Source: Anthostomella pinea
Taxonomy: Eukaryota; Ascomycota; Sordariomycetes; Xylariales; Xylariaceae
DNA: 64,000 nt
Direction of reading: 5' to 3'
Assembly: GCA_963556695.1 (NCBI GenBank)
Contig: CAUWAG010000010.1
Coordinates: 1,984,001-2,048,000 of the forward strand
The translations under genes and the position numbers were made by a program. Shown here piece by piece: positions 41,167-53,401 of this stretch. The notes beneath the pieces are model-generated. The model did not search any database. It worked only from the letters and a program-made list of their open reading frames with translations, and was not told where the DNA came from. Every line of letters starts with the position of its first letter. Within the stretch, counting starts at the first letter, position 1.

Positions 41167-42940
41167 AACCACCGGTATATAATAATGAATACGGGCTGCG
41201 AACAGACAAACCAAATCCGCCCCTTGGATTCGCACTCCAAACACACCACCCTTCAAAGCCCAGGCGGACCCCCTTTCAGCATACTTCAACGCCTAGGAAC
41301 GCCCATCTCCCAAAGCGGAAATGTTCCCCTTTATGGACTCAGCCCTACGATGCTCCCGAATGGAGGTCTCGAGATTTGCGGAGCCGGATACGACCAGTTC
41401 CTGACATTTCGTGCCGAACCACAATAATAAGGATATCAGAGCTTCAATTATCAAGCATGCCACTCGTATCCAAAGCCGTATCGCCGGAACGTTCCAGTCG
41501 TTCCGTCCGTAGACATCGCTCTCGATTCCATAGTCGGCCTTGGAAGACGTTACTGCAAAAAAGATGCCAGAGGCTTGCTTGACTACGTAGAAAGTGCTAT
41601 CATGCTCTTCGCGAGGCATGTCAACCTCAGCATAGCCCTGGCATAAATGAGGGAGAGTACAAGCAACCATCCTCAAGCCAGGGCAGGTATGGTATCACTA
41701 TATCCGAATTACTCATGATGGTCCTTTCCGCGTACTGCAATCTATATTCACGACTCTTCGCTTTGGATTGGCTTCCTAACGGTGTGATTTCTGCGCTGAG
41801 AGAAAGCACAGCCAAAACGACCAGGAGCCCGAGACGCACGCAGTCAATTGACTATCCCTTGTGCTGCCCAAAACAGTGTCGCATGGCAAACAAGACATGG
41901 GCTGGAAAAAAGTGCTGATAGGAGCATTCAACGAAAAGAGGCTACAATGGACCTCCGTTTATTATCAGGCATCGCCCGAGAACATGGCAGGAGATCGCAA
42001 GCATGAATATCACCAGTGGAAAAAGTCACTCTTTGATACGTGTTTTTTATTCCGTGGTATTATGACCCTCGCCATCATGTTCGTAACAAGGAAAACACAG
42101 CGAACAGAGACCTTCTTCATCATCCAATCATGGGGTAGTCGAGCAATCGATCTCGACCAGCGCAATCAAACAGAGTTGAGAAGCAAGCTTCAGGGCTTCC
42201 GCCGCAGTTATGTCGCCGCCTCCCATCAATAGGACTGCTCTCCCAGATTGTTGTGCAACAACTATCTTCTTCCACCTGAGGTATCAATCATCAATGTCCC
42301 TCGAAACGGGCACGTATTCCAACCGCCAACTATTTCCGTGGCCAGCTGTGATGGCTGATATCCCCAGTACATCTTTTAAAAATTAGTATCCGGAAACCGT
42401 AGCCTCCTGGGCCTTCCCCATATTCATCTGATTTTCCCGCCTGACAGCTTGAAACGACATCGCTTATTCCATAATGCGACAAGAACAAAAAGGGAGGGCT
42501 GAGATCCGCAACTAAAACAACGCGTTGATTAGATCCGGCGGGTCGCAATATTAGTCCAGAAGACGAAGACGAGGTGGTCGTATTCGTCCTCAGCAGAGTT
42601 TAGGAGGTATAATCAAAGGTTTAATCGCTGTACCAGACACGCAGTAGTGTATGTCGAGGTGAGGTATCGGCATGCAGAACTTCGTAGGTGGGTGGGTTCG
42701 ATGAATTGGGACAAGAAACGAATTCAGTCTTGTATGACCAAGACCGCACGAGAGGGGGGTGTATGGAGAGATCGCGACTAGGAAGAGCCACCAAAACGAC
42801 AAGAGGTATATATGCCTACAACGCCAGATCGACACCAGCAAAGGAAAGCCTGGAGAGCGGAATATCCAGACCGGTATGTACGTCGCAGCGACAAGGTGAC
42901 TAGTGGTGTGCCGCTGTCCATCGGGAACACCATGTCAACT
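41167..42940. other. Intergenic, no confident gene
   Basis: The minus strand has weakly protein-like pieces around 41293-41839 (a hydrophobic MRLGLLVVLAVLSLSAEI and IRLWIRVACLIIEALISLLL), perhaps bits of a decayed membrane protein. I could not join them into a gene. Confidence 0.4.
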
Positions 42941-44892
42941 TCATTGGTGATGCGACATGCTCTCCGGGGAGAGACTGGAAGGGTCAACTGTGTCAAATTG
43001 AACCAGTTGGTTCATGTCCAAGTCCGCCTGGCTAGAGTCACCGTAGGCAGGGGAGTGTGGGTGCATGGGGAGATTAAGGGTGTGCTTGGAGTACATCTCG
43101 TTCAAGCTGTGTCCATCATCTGAAATCGCCGAGTCGCCCATAGGGTAGATGTCTGCAGAAGCTGGTCTTTGCATCATCGACATCGGTGGCGATTGCTCGA
43201 CAATAGCAGGGTCACCGTGGTGGTGGTGAGCGTAGGGCAATGGCGATGCAGGGTGCGGGATCTGGGGCATAGGCGAAAGGAACGAGCCGCTGTAGGGGGT
43301 ATGTACAGGCAGCGGCGTGTGTTCGGGAGCTTGCGAGAAGAAACTGGGGCTTGCGTATTCCGAAGGGGCTGTTGTAGCAGCCGACATAGGGTATTGCCGC
43401 AGGTCCATACCATAGCTAGCCTGCGTGTCGATTCGCAGGTTGGGGCCCACGTTGTTGAGATGGGGCTGTTGGGGCACCGGCGAGTATATATGGGTGCTGT
43501 GAGCCTGAGGTAAGTTCTCGCCTGGGTGTTGGATATAGAATGAAGGCATCGGATTCTGGAACATTGAGAAATCAACAGCAGTGGGCACAGATCTGCTACG
43601 CTGTCGCTTGTGACCAGGACCACCGCGCATGCCGTGGTGCATGGGACTGATTCCCCATTGCGATTCTTGGAACATACCCACATGGGGCTGGGCGAAGTTG
43701 GGCTGCGAGGACGGCCGGTTCGTGGGAGACACAGGTGCAGAGACGGACAATGCGTGGCTACCCATGTCGAAGGGGTGAGGGTGGTGTCGGTTCATGAAGG
43801 TCTCAAGCGAGACCAGTTTCGCAAGCTGGCCGGCCAAAACCTTTGGGTTACCGCCAAGATGGTGCACAAAACAGTGAGTTGCCTGCTGGTCTTCCGTAAA
43901 GTCTCCACACTGGAAGAAGCCGTTCGAGTTCGGGGATGAGTCCATGAAGAAGTTGGGAGGACGATTGAGCTCAATGACGAGGCCGCCAAGCTTGCTGGCG
44001 TCCCCTTCGGCGTTTTCCAGGTATATGTTCTTGATCGCACTGAAGTGGTACTCGATCTTGTAGCCAGCTTGGTCGTTGTTGATGTAGTAGGTCATGGTGC
44101 ATTTCTCAGGCGAGTAGAAGATGATGAGGTCCATCGTGTTCTGTCCGACGCGTGTCCATTTTCCAATGCTCAAAGATCGACATGTCAAGTGGTGGATGAC
44201 TGTAGTTGTCAGTACCCTGTAGCCAGAGGACTATGGGGTGTTTGGACGCGACTTACGGACTTTGCCCTGGCCGCCCTGCTCACCACCCAGCATCATTGAA
44301 CCATAGGCCATCAAGCCAGTACGTCCCATGTATGGGCCGCCGAGCCCCTTGCCTGATTCCATCGCCTGCATAGCGAGATACGCGCGCATGGACTCGGGAA
44401 TCGAATCGATATCCTCGCCGGTCTCCAGACTCTTCTTAGCCAAGAGCTTAATCTTGGCGCGTCTGGAAGTGGCAGGTTGCTATTAGTATGAGGCGTTAAG
44501 AATTAGAAGACAGCAGTTGCAACGTACCGGTTCTGAAACCAAATCTGAACAGACCTTTCGGTCATGTTGATTTCATCGGCTATCCTCTCGCGGACATTGG
44601 CAGTAGGTGTCGGGTTCTTGTTGAACTCTACCTCCAGCGTCGTCAGTTGATCCTGGGTGGCGCGCTGTCGCTTCTGGTTCTTTTGCTGTTGCGTCAAGGT
44701 GCTCTTCCGCGGCGGGCGCCTTGACGAGTTCGAGTGTGAGTTTGATGTGGCCGATTTGGGGGAAGGAGATTGGCTGTTCTTCGTTCCGATAGACGCATCG
44801 GGTGTTGAGATGGGCTCGGGGGTAGATTGAGCCAGGCTCGCAGCAGTTAGAGGCGCGGAGCCCGGCTGCTCCATCTTGATGGGTGTTTCCAT
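42941..44892 (-). CDS. Homeodomain transcription factor
   Basis: Three exons (44892-44528, 44462-44257 and 44199-42941) give 609 residues. The start [11 protein letters not shown] is the first ATG in a frame that is open further up. The homeodomain lies at about 72-131: [17 protein letters not shown]...[19 protein letters not shown], with the helix 3 WFQNRR cut by intron 1. A Met/Gly-rich region follows, then a conserved middle block [19 protein letters not shown] then [20 protein letters not shown], and a long Pro/Ser/His/Gln-rich tail without known domains. The homeodomain plus that middle block resembles the fungal Phx1/HTF1/Pah1-like group, of which some members control asexual spore formation; the exact orthologue is inferred. 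Nuclear DNA-binding protein. Pyrimidine-rich leader upstream. Confidence 0.9.
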
Positions 44893-47800
44893 TGCTGATT
44901 CGGTACTGAAAGGAGTGTGTGCCGGTATCGCGAATGGGTAATTGTAAATAGAAGTCGTCGGCTGTGGTATGCCTCGAAATCGGGTCTCGTACGCGCGAAG
45001 TATGGTACTACTACAGCTCAATCGCGGTCGGGAAGAGAAATATAGAGTCGGGTTAGACTGCAAAGTTGAGAAGTTCTGTCAAGGAGTGTCGTTCCAAATC
45101 CGCGACTGTCGTCGGAATAGGAGAGTGTGTGGTAGTTCGGTCTGTCGGCGCAGAATTCTGCTACAATGCTACAACTACTTGGGTAGTAGACAGATGGTGA
45201 CCGCGACGGTGGTTCAAGCCTAAGGAATGAAATGGACCCGGAAGGAGTGACGGTGTCCGTACTGGCTACAATGTGAAAAAGAGAGTGTGGTGAAAAAAAG
45301 AAACAAAATGACGGGAATGGGAGAAGAATTGCCGAAATGGTCGACGATGTTGACGATACGGAGAAGAAGATGAAGATGGGGGGGAGGGGATAGGGGAGGT
45401 AGAAAAGGGAACAGGAAAGGAGGAGAGGAAAAAAGAACGGGGCGCGACGGTGCTAGCGCCGGTGGCCGACTGCAGCGACCTCGACATCTCACTCAGCGAT
45501 AGCCTGTCCAGGCTGCCAGGGCGGCACATGATTGACTGGGTCTGGAACTGAGAGAAAGCTTCCGAGTGGGTACACAGTACACAAAATTTACACCGTCTGT
45601 ACCAGCACCAAGAGCTGATCTATGCAGTGTACTAAGCTTTGGCCCACCAATCATCAATCGCTGCCAGCTGCCCCAGCAGCCCAGGCCGGGTGTCGGACCC
45701 CGATGACACGGTGGCACGCTATCAATAATAGGCCGGGCCTGTCCCTTATCTGCAATCCTGCGCACTGTACCTTCCCTGATCTTTGCCGACGGCTGCAGTC
45801 GTCAACAGCACTTGTAAACACACCGTCTATTCTGCTTTCAAGTTTCTGCAGCCCATTAAAGATCTATAAATTGCATCTGACGGTCATATTACCAGCACCT
45901 ACTGGTCGTCATTGATCACTGCTCCGAAAACAGTTTGCCGCGCCTGAATTGTCTTTTATGAGTAACAACACTGCCACCTACGGGATGGGATACAATGGCC
46001 GCCAGGACAAGTGCCACTGCCAACGGTCTCGGCTTCTGAAGGACTGTCGACTGTCTTTCCGGGTTTATCGGGCCATCGACCTTTCCTCAATCCACAAATC
46101 CCAGCCACGAGCTCAGAGCACGCAGGCAACGACGGGAGAATGTTTGGGGACTGGAGACAGTGTCGAGGTGAGACGGGATCCCTGGCAATCAAGGACATGG
46201 TCTTTACCACCTTACGCCTGCACTAGCCAGCCGGGGCTGCCAATCCTCTGCGGGCAACGGACATGTTCCGTAGGTACTGTAGGTCTCTTTCAGGTACAGT
46301 CTGTACAGTGGGTGTGGTGCGGTACGTTGTACACGGAGCCAACGATCGAGTACGGTGCATGACGCGATGACGCGACAGGTAAGGAAGGTACTGTACCAGC
46401 TCGCCGGGTAAAGACTACTGGTTTCTGTTCATCTCATGGTCGACTGCCACCCAGTACTTCGTGAGCTCTTCGACGGCGGATAGACTGGTATATGTAGGGC
46501 TATCTAGGGGTCTCGACTCCCGAGCTCGGCCAACGTTTGGTCTCATCATAACCTCACCTTCTTCCATAACAGTCGTCAGACTTGGCCTTGAAGCAGGAAT
46601 ATGCCAGTCACCTTCCAGCTTCATTATCACTTACCAGACACAAGCAGGCTCATAACTCCAATCGCTCCGACAAACGACATGTCGCTGAAGAGCCTTCCTG
46701 CTTTTTGTTTCCTTATGTGAGGACTGGGTTTGACCCCAAAAAAGAGCATGAGTTCGACAAAAGCCAGTACAGAGCAACTTCATCGAGCAAGCCGAATCGA
46801 GGGCGCACACCAGTGGCATGGATAACAGGCCCTTCAGCCGCTGTGAGATGTCGACTTTCCAAACTCTTACCTGGTTGTCTTTTCCCTCATCCTCTTCAAT
46901 CTTTCCTCCTACAGTAGTAGGGCTGCTGGACCGGGACCAGCCGTGCTCTGCTAAATTGGTCAACGTGCTGGTTCGTCTTTACCACGGCGCGAGGAAGAAT
47001 ATCGTCGCCGTCATGCAGCTTGTATGGGAGAGTGCGAGGGTTTGGCTTCGTTGGGCGAGACAGAGACTAACATACGACATGTTGCAAGATGTATCAGATT
47101 GTCACTGGTGATCCGACCTGTCGAATCGAACGGTGGGATGTTGGGTGGCGCGTGCTCTGGAACCAATGACAGTCACTCCCCGTTCCACCTCTTCGCGGAT
47201 ATGCCAATGCAGGAAAAGGGGGCTTTGAAGCCAAGCAGCCAAGATACCCTGCCCAGCGAGCCGTTTATGTGTCCGACAACCCGGACCTGGCACCGATACA
47301 CGCGCGAGATTTCTCCCTTGTGACAGTCTTGACAGCACAACTACCGGTATCAACTCATCATCACGGCAGGCTTTTGCCTGCTGCATCCAAGTCGCCGGAT
47401 GACCAAGCAGCCAGGGGAGACTTTTCACTTCCAGGTATCTGTCAAAAGTTGAACAGCCTCCGGATGTACCACCCACCTTTTCATCCCTGCATGCTTTCCC
47501 ATAACGGTCAAGAGTCACGAAACCCTACCACAGTACTTGAATTACAGTACATACAGTAATAGGTCAAGGCCTTGCGATGAACCAATCACATTCTTGTGGC
47601 ATCCTCCCGCTTCTCCCCCAGGATGACGGATGGTTTGGCCCCTTTGCCCTCGTCTACCAGGTGCGAAAGCACGCGGTGCTACTCAAAATAGGGAGCGAAT
47701 GTTGAGAACTGAGCTTACGAGATACTGAAGCTCGAAGATAAGCGCAATGCCACAATCTTTACGCAGTACCTGCATTGGCGTCGCCGTACCAAGAGGACGG

Positions 47801-50800
47801 CATTGCTAAGTTCTGCGTACCCTGCAGTAGCACGCAACCAGGTTCATGCGCCATTTTTGCTACACATTTCCCACCCACACTGTGCATCACATCCTCCGAC
47901 TCACCTGTCGAGCCTCGTCTTCATTTTCTTCTACTTCTACGAAGTCTCTTGTCGGATGTGTGGTTTCCAAGTGCGATACAAAGGGTTGCAGGAGGTAGAA
48001 CCATCCACAACCTCGATCAGTCAAACACGATTGGTCGCAACCGGCCACTGGTGAGGCTCAGCTAAAAGCCCGAGTAAACTGGCAAATGGTGCAGGCTGTG
48101 TGGTTTTACTGCTTCTGCGTTTGGTGGCATTTGACTAAATGCGGTGGACCGTTGGACAGCATGATACATGATGTTGTAGGTATGCGTGTGACTGGCACGC
48201 ATTCACCGACAGTGAGCGCTACGGTCCCTGGTGATGTGTTACTCGAAAGATGGCAGAGAGACATCGACTGGTTTCTGTCGCATCGTGGTCTTCCTGACAG
48301 CAGTGTCCCCTCGCCTAAGACCGAGGAGCTGTCCTGAACAACGATGTTGCAGACCACTCCGGACTTCGATACGCTTTCAACGCCAGAAAATATAGCCAAC
48401 TAGCGGGATCGCAGGAAACGAAGCCTCGCGCCCTTTAGCGCCGCCTTGGCCCGCTTCAAAGACCTCATGCGGCCCGCTGAGGTTAGCCTTCGAGTCGCTT
48501 GAAGCCACACAGCTCACGAGGAGACGCGGGCGAGGAAACGCAGTCTTGAAAGCGACTGGTCGACAGGCTCTCTACCGGATGCCCACCGTCTGAGCAGTGG
48601 ATGTTATCGAGGTCGTGGGTAGTTCACCATCGCGATAGAGACCAAACTCAGGGCACACAGGAGGGGAGGAGACACGCTAGCTGGCCAGCCCATTCCTCAT
48701 CGTTGACACAGTGCATGCGACGACCGACAAGCTTGGCAGCTGGCCTTGGCCAAGTTGGAACAACAGGCACCCCTGAGCCCTGGCCTAAAAAGGCGTCACG
48801 CGTGCCATTTCCCGTGGGTCACCTTCACCATAGGGGCATAGTGCAGCTCGTACCTCGCAGCAAGCCTACCCTGCACCAACGTCTATCTAACTTGATTGAG
48901 CGACCTGAGACGGGATACATGTCATTGGTCTCGAGGGGGGAAACCTCTTCCATGACTCCCTGACTCCCATGCTGGGCGATGCATCTCGTCTGATCTTTTC
49001 TGGCACAGAAATCCTCCGAAGGATAGCCTCGAGGTACAGTGCCACGTTTTTACTATAAGTTATACTATCGCATATTCGAGATAGTGGCTTCTATTGTTTA
49101 TGTTCGGGTCCGGCGAGGATTTTCAGGACGATTCCGTGCGCCGTGCCGCCGGAACTACCTACCGGTATCTTTTTATCAGCAAGCACTGCCCTCGCGGCTG
49201 ACTTGAGCTTGGGCTGGCCGCACACCATCAGGTCTTCCTACCCTCCGTCAGCTGTAACGAAGGGACCGTACAATTGGTTTGCTTGAATTCAGCAGACTGG
49301 TCTGTGCCTCGTGCAGAACCCAACAGCGTGGGAGGCTAACAATGTTCCACACTGGCTCCCCTTGCGTGCCTCTTCTCAGGTTGCCTAGAAGCACCAACAT
49401 CTGGAGGCTCGCGCTCCCTTGCATTCCGTCTGTCAGCATTCAGCAAGCTGACCGTCGTTGGATTTCAAAGCGGTATTCCGACACTTCCGGTAGGCACCTG
49501 GGCAGGTTGTCTGGCCTGTCAAGTGCGCATGAATATCAGCATGAACCCGGCCAATAACCAACGACTTGTGCTGCACGAACCCCGTATACCCGCATGCATG
49601 AATGATCGACATGGAAGCTAAGCGCGTCGAAGGACGGCCAGCGACGCGCTCGCCTTCATCCCACGCCTCTGCGTGTGGCTTCGCGACTGCAACCTCATCG
49701 CCGAGATCGTAACCGACAGCCGTCTGAAGTAAGGCTTCTATGCAGCTTCGATCTCGGCACGGGTACTATAATGCCACGGCCGAGATATCTGGCCACCATC
49801 TGCTGACATTATGGCCGTTTCCCCATCCGGGCTTTTGACCATCGCGTGATCTTCACCATCGACCGACGAAACCGACATGGGATGTTTCTATTTTGGAAGT
49901 CTACGACACATCGGTTGCATGATCCTGGCTTCTTAATTGACTGGTTATAATGCAGATGTCTGTGGTGGTTCCGGCCCATGCGCTCCGTCGGAAGGCCAAT
50001 TCCGTCAAAACACTCCCTCCACATTGGTGATTCAAGTCTGCTTCGAGATCGTTCTCTACGACGTTACCCTGACTATATCACCGTCCATATACGGCTTCCT
50101 GCGTTGGAGCTGAAGCCTCACATCTCAACAATATGCTATTTCCTGTGCCCCATACTGGTCTGCGTGAGGAGCAGGCCATGATGACTTATTTACAGAACAA
50201 CCATCGTTGATCCAAGCGCTCCCCTATCTATATCACTAGCCACAGTCCGGCGCGCCATGATCTTTCGTTCCAAGTGGGACTCTTTCATGCTGCCGTGCGG
50301 CCGTCCAGGCGCTCGTGACTATTTTGGACGTCTCCACGATAGATCGAACACACGAAGAAGCCGTCGAAAACTTCGAAACTTGTACCAAGGGCACCGAGCC
50401 CCATCGGTATCAATCCAGGTCGCGGATCGCACGTCACAGATCTACGAGCCCACCGGACCTCGCTTGACTCGTGCACCAGACTCGCACTTCTTCTGGCCGC
50501 CCCTCCCCTTATTTGTCGTTTTCTATGCAGTATCCGCCGTTCGGTCTTTCGTCCGATGGTTTCCTGAGTCCTGACGCTTGCCTACGTAATCAAGCCCCTA
50601 CTAACCCAAGTAGCCGGCAGCTTGGTCCACCCCAAGACAACTTAGGCACGAGCTTCAACCGCCTCACCAGCACTAATCGGGCTACGCTACACTATTATCC
50701 TCTGGGCGGCCGCACTCAAGATGTCCGCTTCAGCCTTCAGTTGCATTGACTGCCCATCCGTTCCAGTCATTCGGTGCAGACTAGTGCGGGGCCTTCACTT

Positions 50801-51653
50801 GTCGTCAGACACGCGAGGTGGCTGTGCGAGACGGGGACTTCGCTTCGGCAGGCCGACCCGACAAAACGACCCGTCGTGAACGCAGCACGAGTCTCGGATG
50901 GATTTTTAAATCGCGATTCCAGGTGGGGGTGCATAATGATGTGCGAAGCACCTGTGAAACGGATCTGGGGATACGCGCAGGGGCTTGACTCCATTGGCCG
51001 TGGGGTTATGCAGTGCTGTGTTGAATACTGAGCACATTTGCCGAGTTCCATGTCAAGTTGATCTCTCCGATCACATGGGGGACGCCGATGGCTCTGAGGC
51101 GGTCATCTAAGGATCAAGCCATTCGATGGGATACTTCAAGCGGATCATAGTGAGCTCTGAGTTGACATCGCCCGGGGACTTCGCGAGGTTGAGGTCCTGG
51201 GAAAGAAGTGATCAAGTGATCAAATTAATGGTGAAGGAAATACAGTGATACAAGAATATTTGTACAACGAGAGCTGACTATATAGCATCCTAGTTCACGC
51301 TGAGGATTGACTCATATAGGCCTTCGGGCGAAGTCGTTCGCCATATTAGGAGACAAGAAGCTTCAGCGGAGCAACTGGCGTGGTATGCGAAGTACTCAGC
51401 TCTCCAGCGTATGTGTCATTACTGACGAACTATACATTAAGTGATGACGCATCCCACGTCGCTATGCCTTTCCATCTGTCTCAAACATGCCAGCGGCAAG
51501 ATAGAATCGATGGGGGGTTTGGTGTTCCAACAGTGCCGAACAATGCCATACATGCGGACGCGTAAAGACGAAGTATCGGATCTCTCAAGCCTTCGTCTGT
51601 TGGGAAAAGGAAATAGTCGACTAGGCAATCGGTGGTGACATGTGGACTGGGAT
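44893..51653. other. Long gene-poor region upstream of the homeodomain gene
   Basis: About 6.8 kb with no recognisable protein or RNA gene. 45230-45500 is C/T-rich on the homeodomain strand (long tracts of CTCC and TTCC), the likely 5' leader. The rest has only short frames with no familiar sequence. Probably holds the homeodomain promoter and leader. Confidence 0.5.
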
Positions 51654-51921
51654 TCACCCAATCCTACGCCCGGAAATCTGGCAGCCAGTCTGCGCAGAGG
51701 ATATGGTCAGCATAAAAACGTAAGATAGGCTACGGGATACTGGGAACATACAGAAGGGGAATCTCGGGCCCAGTCGGTGCTGTTGTTCGGAATTGGAACC
51801 GTAATCGGAGTCGGAATCGGGCCTGATTTGTTAGCATCTCTTCTACGTTGAGTGGCAGCTGAACGTAGCATTTACATACCGTAAAGGTATCCGCAAGTAA
51901 AGTCCGGGTCGACGGCGTCCA
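51654..51921 (-). pseudogene. Spliced gene fragment, unrecognised
   Basis: Three short blocks joined by convincing introns. The first ends at 51880 (ANHEILDAVDPDFTCGYLY), the second is 51822-51752 (GPIPTPITVPIPNNSTDWAR), the third is 51689-51654, ending TGCQISGRRIG and a stop. The two introns are GTATGT...GCTAACAAATCAG and GTATGT...GCTGACC...GCGCAG. The protein piece (two Cys, Pro-rich, one N-glycosylation motif NNST) looks like the C-terminal end of a secreted protein. No upstream exon could be joined in frame, so it is a remnant or part of a gene I did not assemble. Confidence 0.35.
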
Positions 51922-52214
51922 AGATCTCATGATTGGCTATCATGTGGTCAGCACCCGCTCGACGTAGGCTGAAGTCTCACTTTACTGTAGGAGGCGTCCC
52001 TGATGTCACAGTGGCGTGAGAGGTCGGTCTGAGGCATCGTCAGAAATTTCAGCAACGTCCAGATTGCTCGCGAGAGTTTGCATGAAGCTTCACACCGTAC
52101 ACCGAAGAAATTGTGACCGAAGATACCGCTCTGTTCTGGAATTGGAACATTGCGGTTTACAACGTCTCCGGGCGCACGCGAGGGATATCAGCCCGAGGTC
52201 ATTCTCGGGTTGCC

Positions 52215-53401
52215 TCACGCCAATTCAACGAACCGTTGTACCGTGGCTTCATGCGATTTCGAAGCTCCATACGAATCTCTGGACGGGCGCGTAGGCATGG
52301 TGAGCACTGGTCTAGCCTCGGTGAGAGGTCTCGCCCCTAGAGGACGATTGACGCGGACCATGGTATACTCTGCACCAACGTTCGCCTGAATCTGAGGAAG
52401 GTCTTCGCCGCGCGTGAGGAGATCCGTCTGATGACTTGACAGAAAGCAAAGCGAAACCAGCAGGTGAATGATCAAAGCGGTCTCGTTCGCCGCATTCCGA
52501 GTTATACTGATTCCGCTGGTGATGTAGGGAATTCCAAGAGCGCGAAATTGGTCATCTAGGGTCGCACCGTGGTTGTTTCCAAAGCGTTCGCGCAAGATCT
52601 GATGATGACCGAGGTTCCAGTGAGTCAGACACAGCCCATTCTTGTACCAAGCGGTCGACTTCAGTGCCTCGTAATCGTTGGTTCCACGTCTTCCAATCAG
52701 CACTACCTGCCGACGGGCTCCGGACTTGATCTGGTGGTGTGACAAAGCCCATTTGGAGGCAATATCATACATCTCTTCAAGGATCGATGATGTTTCGGAA
52801 CGGCGAATGAACAGGGATTCGGAGAAGCCGTTGTAGTAGGCGGTGGTCGTATGGGCTGGATTGGCGCAAGTACTCAAATCATGACTCATACCGTCAGAAA
52901 TGATGTAGTGAAAAGTCCGATTGAACTTCCAAACGTTGCTGCCGCGATCGCCGGAGGGCGAGCAACGTTGGACCCAGACCTTTTTGCGGCCGATCTCCGT
53001 TCCGTTCAGTCTCTCGAACGTGTCATAGACAGAATAAGCTATCTCTGTCACGGCGTTGCTGTCATTGCACTTCGTTCGAATAATCGGTGCCAGCAAAACC
53101 GGGTGGTGCTTTGTACGCGTGCGCGGGCTGGGCCACGAGTTGCTTCTGAAGGGCGAAAGCTGGCGAGCAGGATCATTGTCTGTGGTGAATTTTGGAGCCC
53201 CAATGGGATCAATCACTGGAAACCCGTCATTGACGACGAATGACCCATGACCCAACAAGACCTGCATCCAATTCGGCGGCGCTGCGGGTGTCATGGTTAG
53301 TGGCTCCAGGCAGGCCAGACTATACCGGTCAGTAGGGACAACAGCATATGATGATATATGCGAGGGGTTACCGAGACTTACGTGACGTTGCTGACAGCCA
53401 T
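52215..53401 (-). CDS. Hypothetical protein, 374 residues, family not recognised
   Basis: Two exons (53401-53382 and 53319-52215) joined by a 62-bp intron give MAVSNVTLACLEPLTM as the start, in phase with the long frame. The body includes APPNWMQVLLGHGSFVVNDG, NAVTEIAYSVYDTFERLNGT, TTAYYNGFSESLFIRRSETS, KWALSHHQIKSGARRQVVLI, GRRGTNDYEALKSTAWYKNG, THWNLGHHQILRERFGNNHG and ETALIIHLLVSLCFLSSHQT. It is soluble, without signal peptide or clear transmembrane segment apart from the last, weakly hydrophobic stretch, and rich in His, Asn and Thr. A GRRG..D motif might bind a nucleotide, but that is a guess. A real gene is likely from the length of open frame and the in-phase small first exon. Confidence 0.6.

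Noticed and set aside
41293..41839. Possible membrane protein on the minus strand
   Set aside because: Two hydrophobic pieces exist, but no start, splice sites or family features join them; kept only as a remark in the intergenic entry.
43169..43939. Plus-strand frames opposite the homeodomain gene
   Set aside because: Antisense shadows of the Pro/His/Gln-rich C-terminal region.
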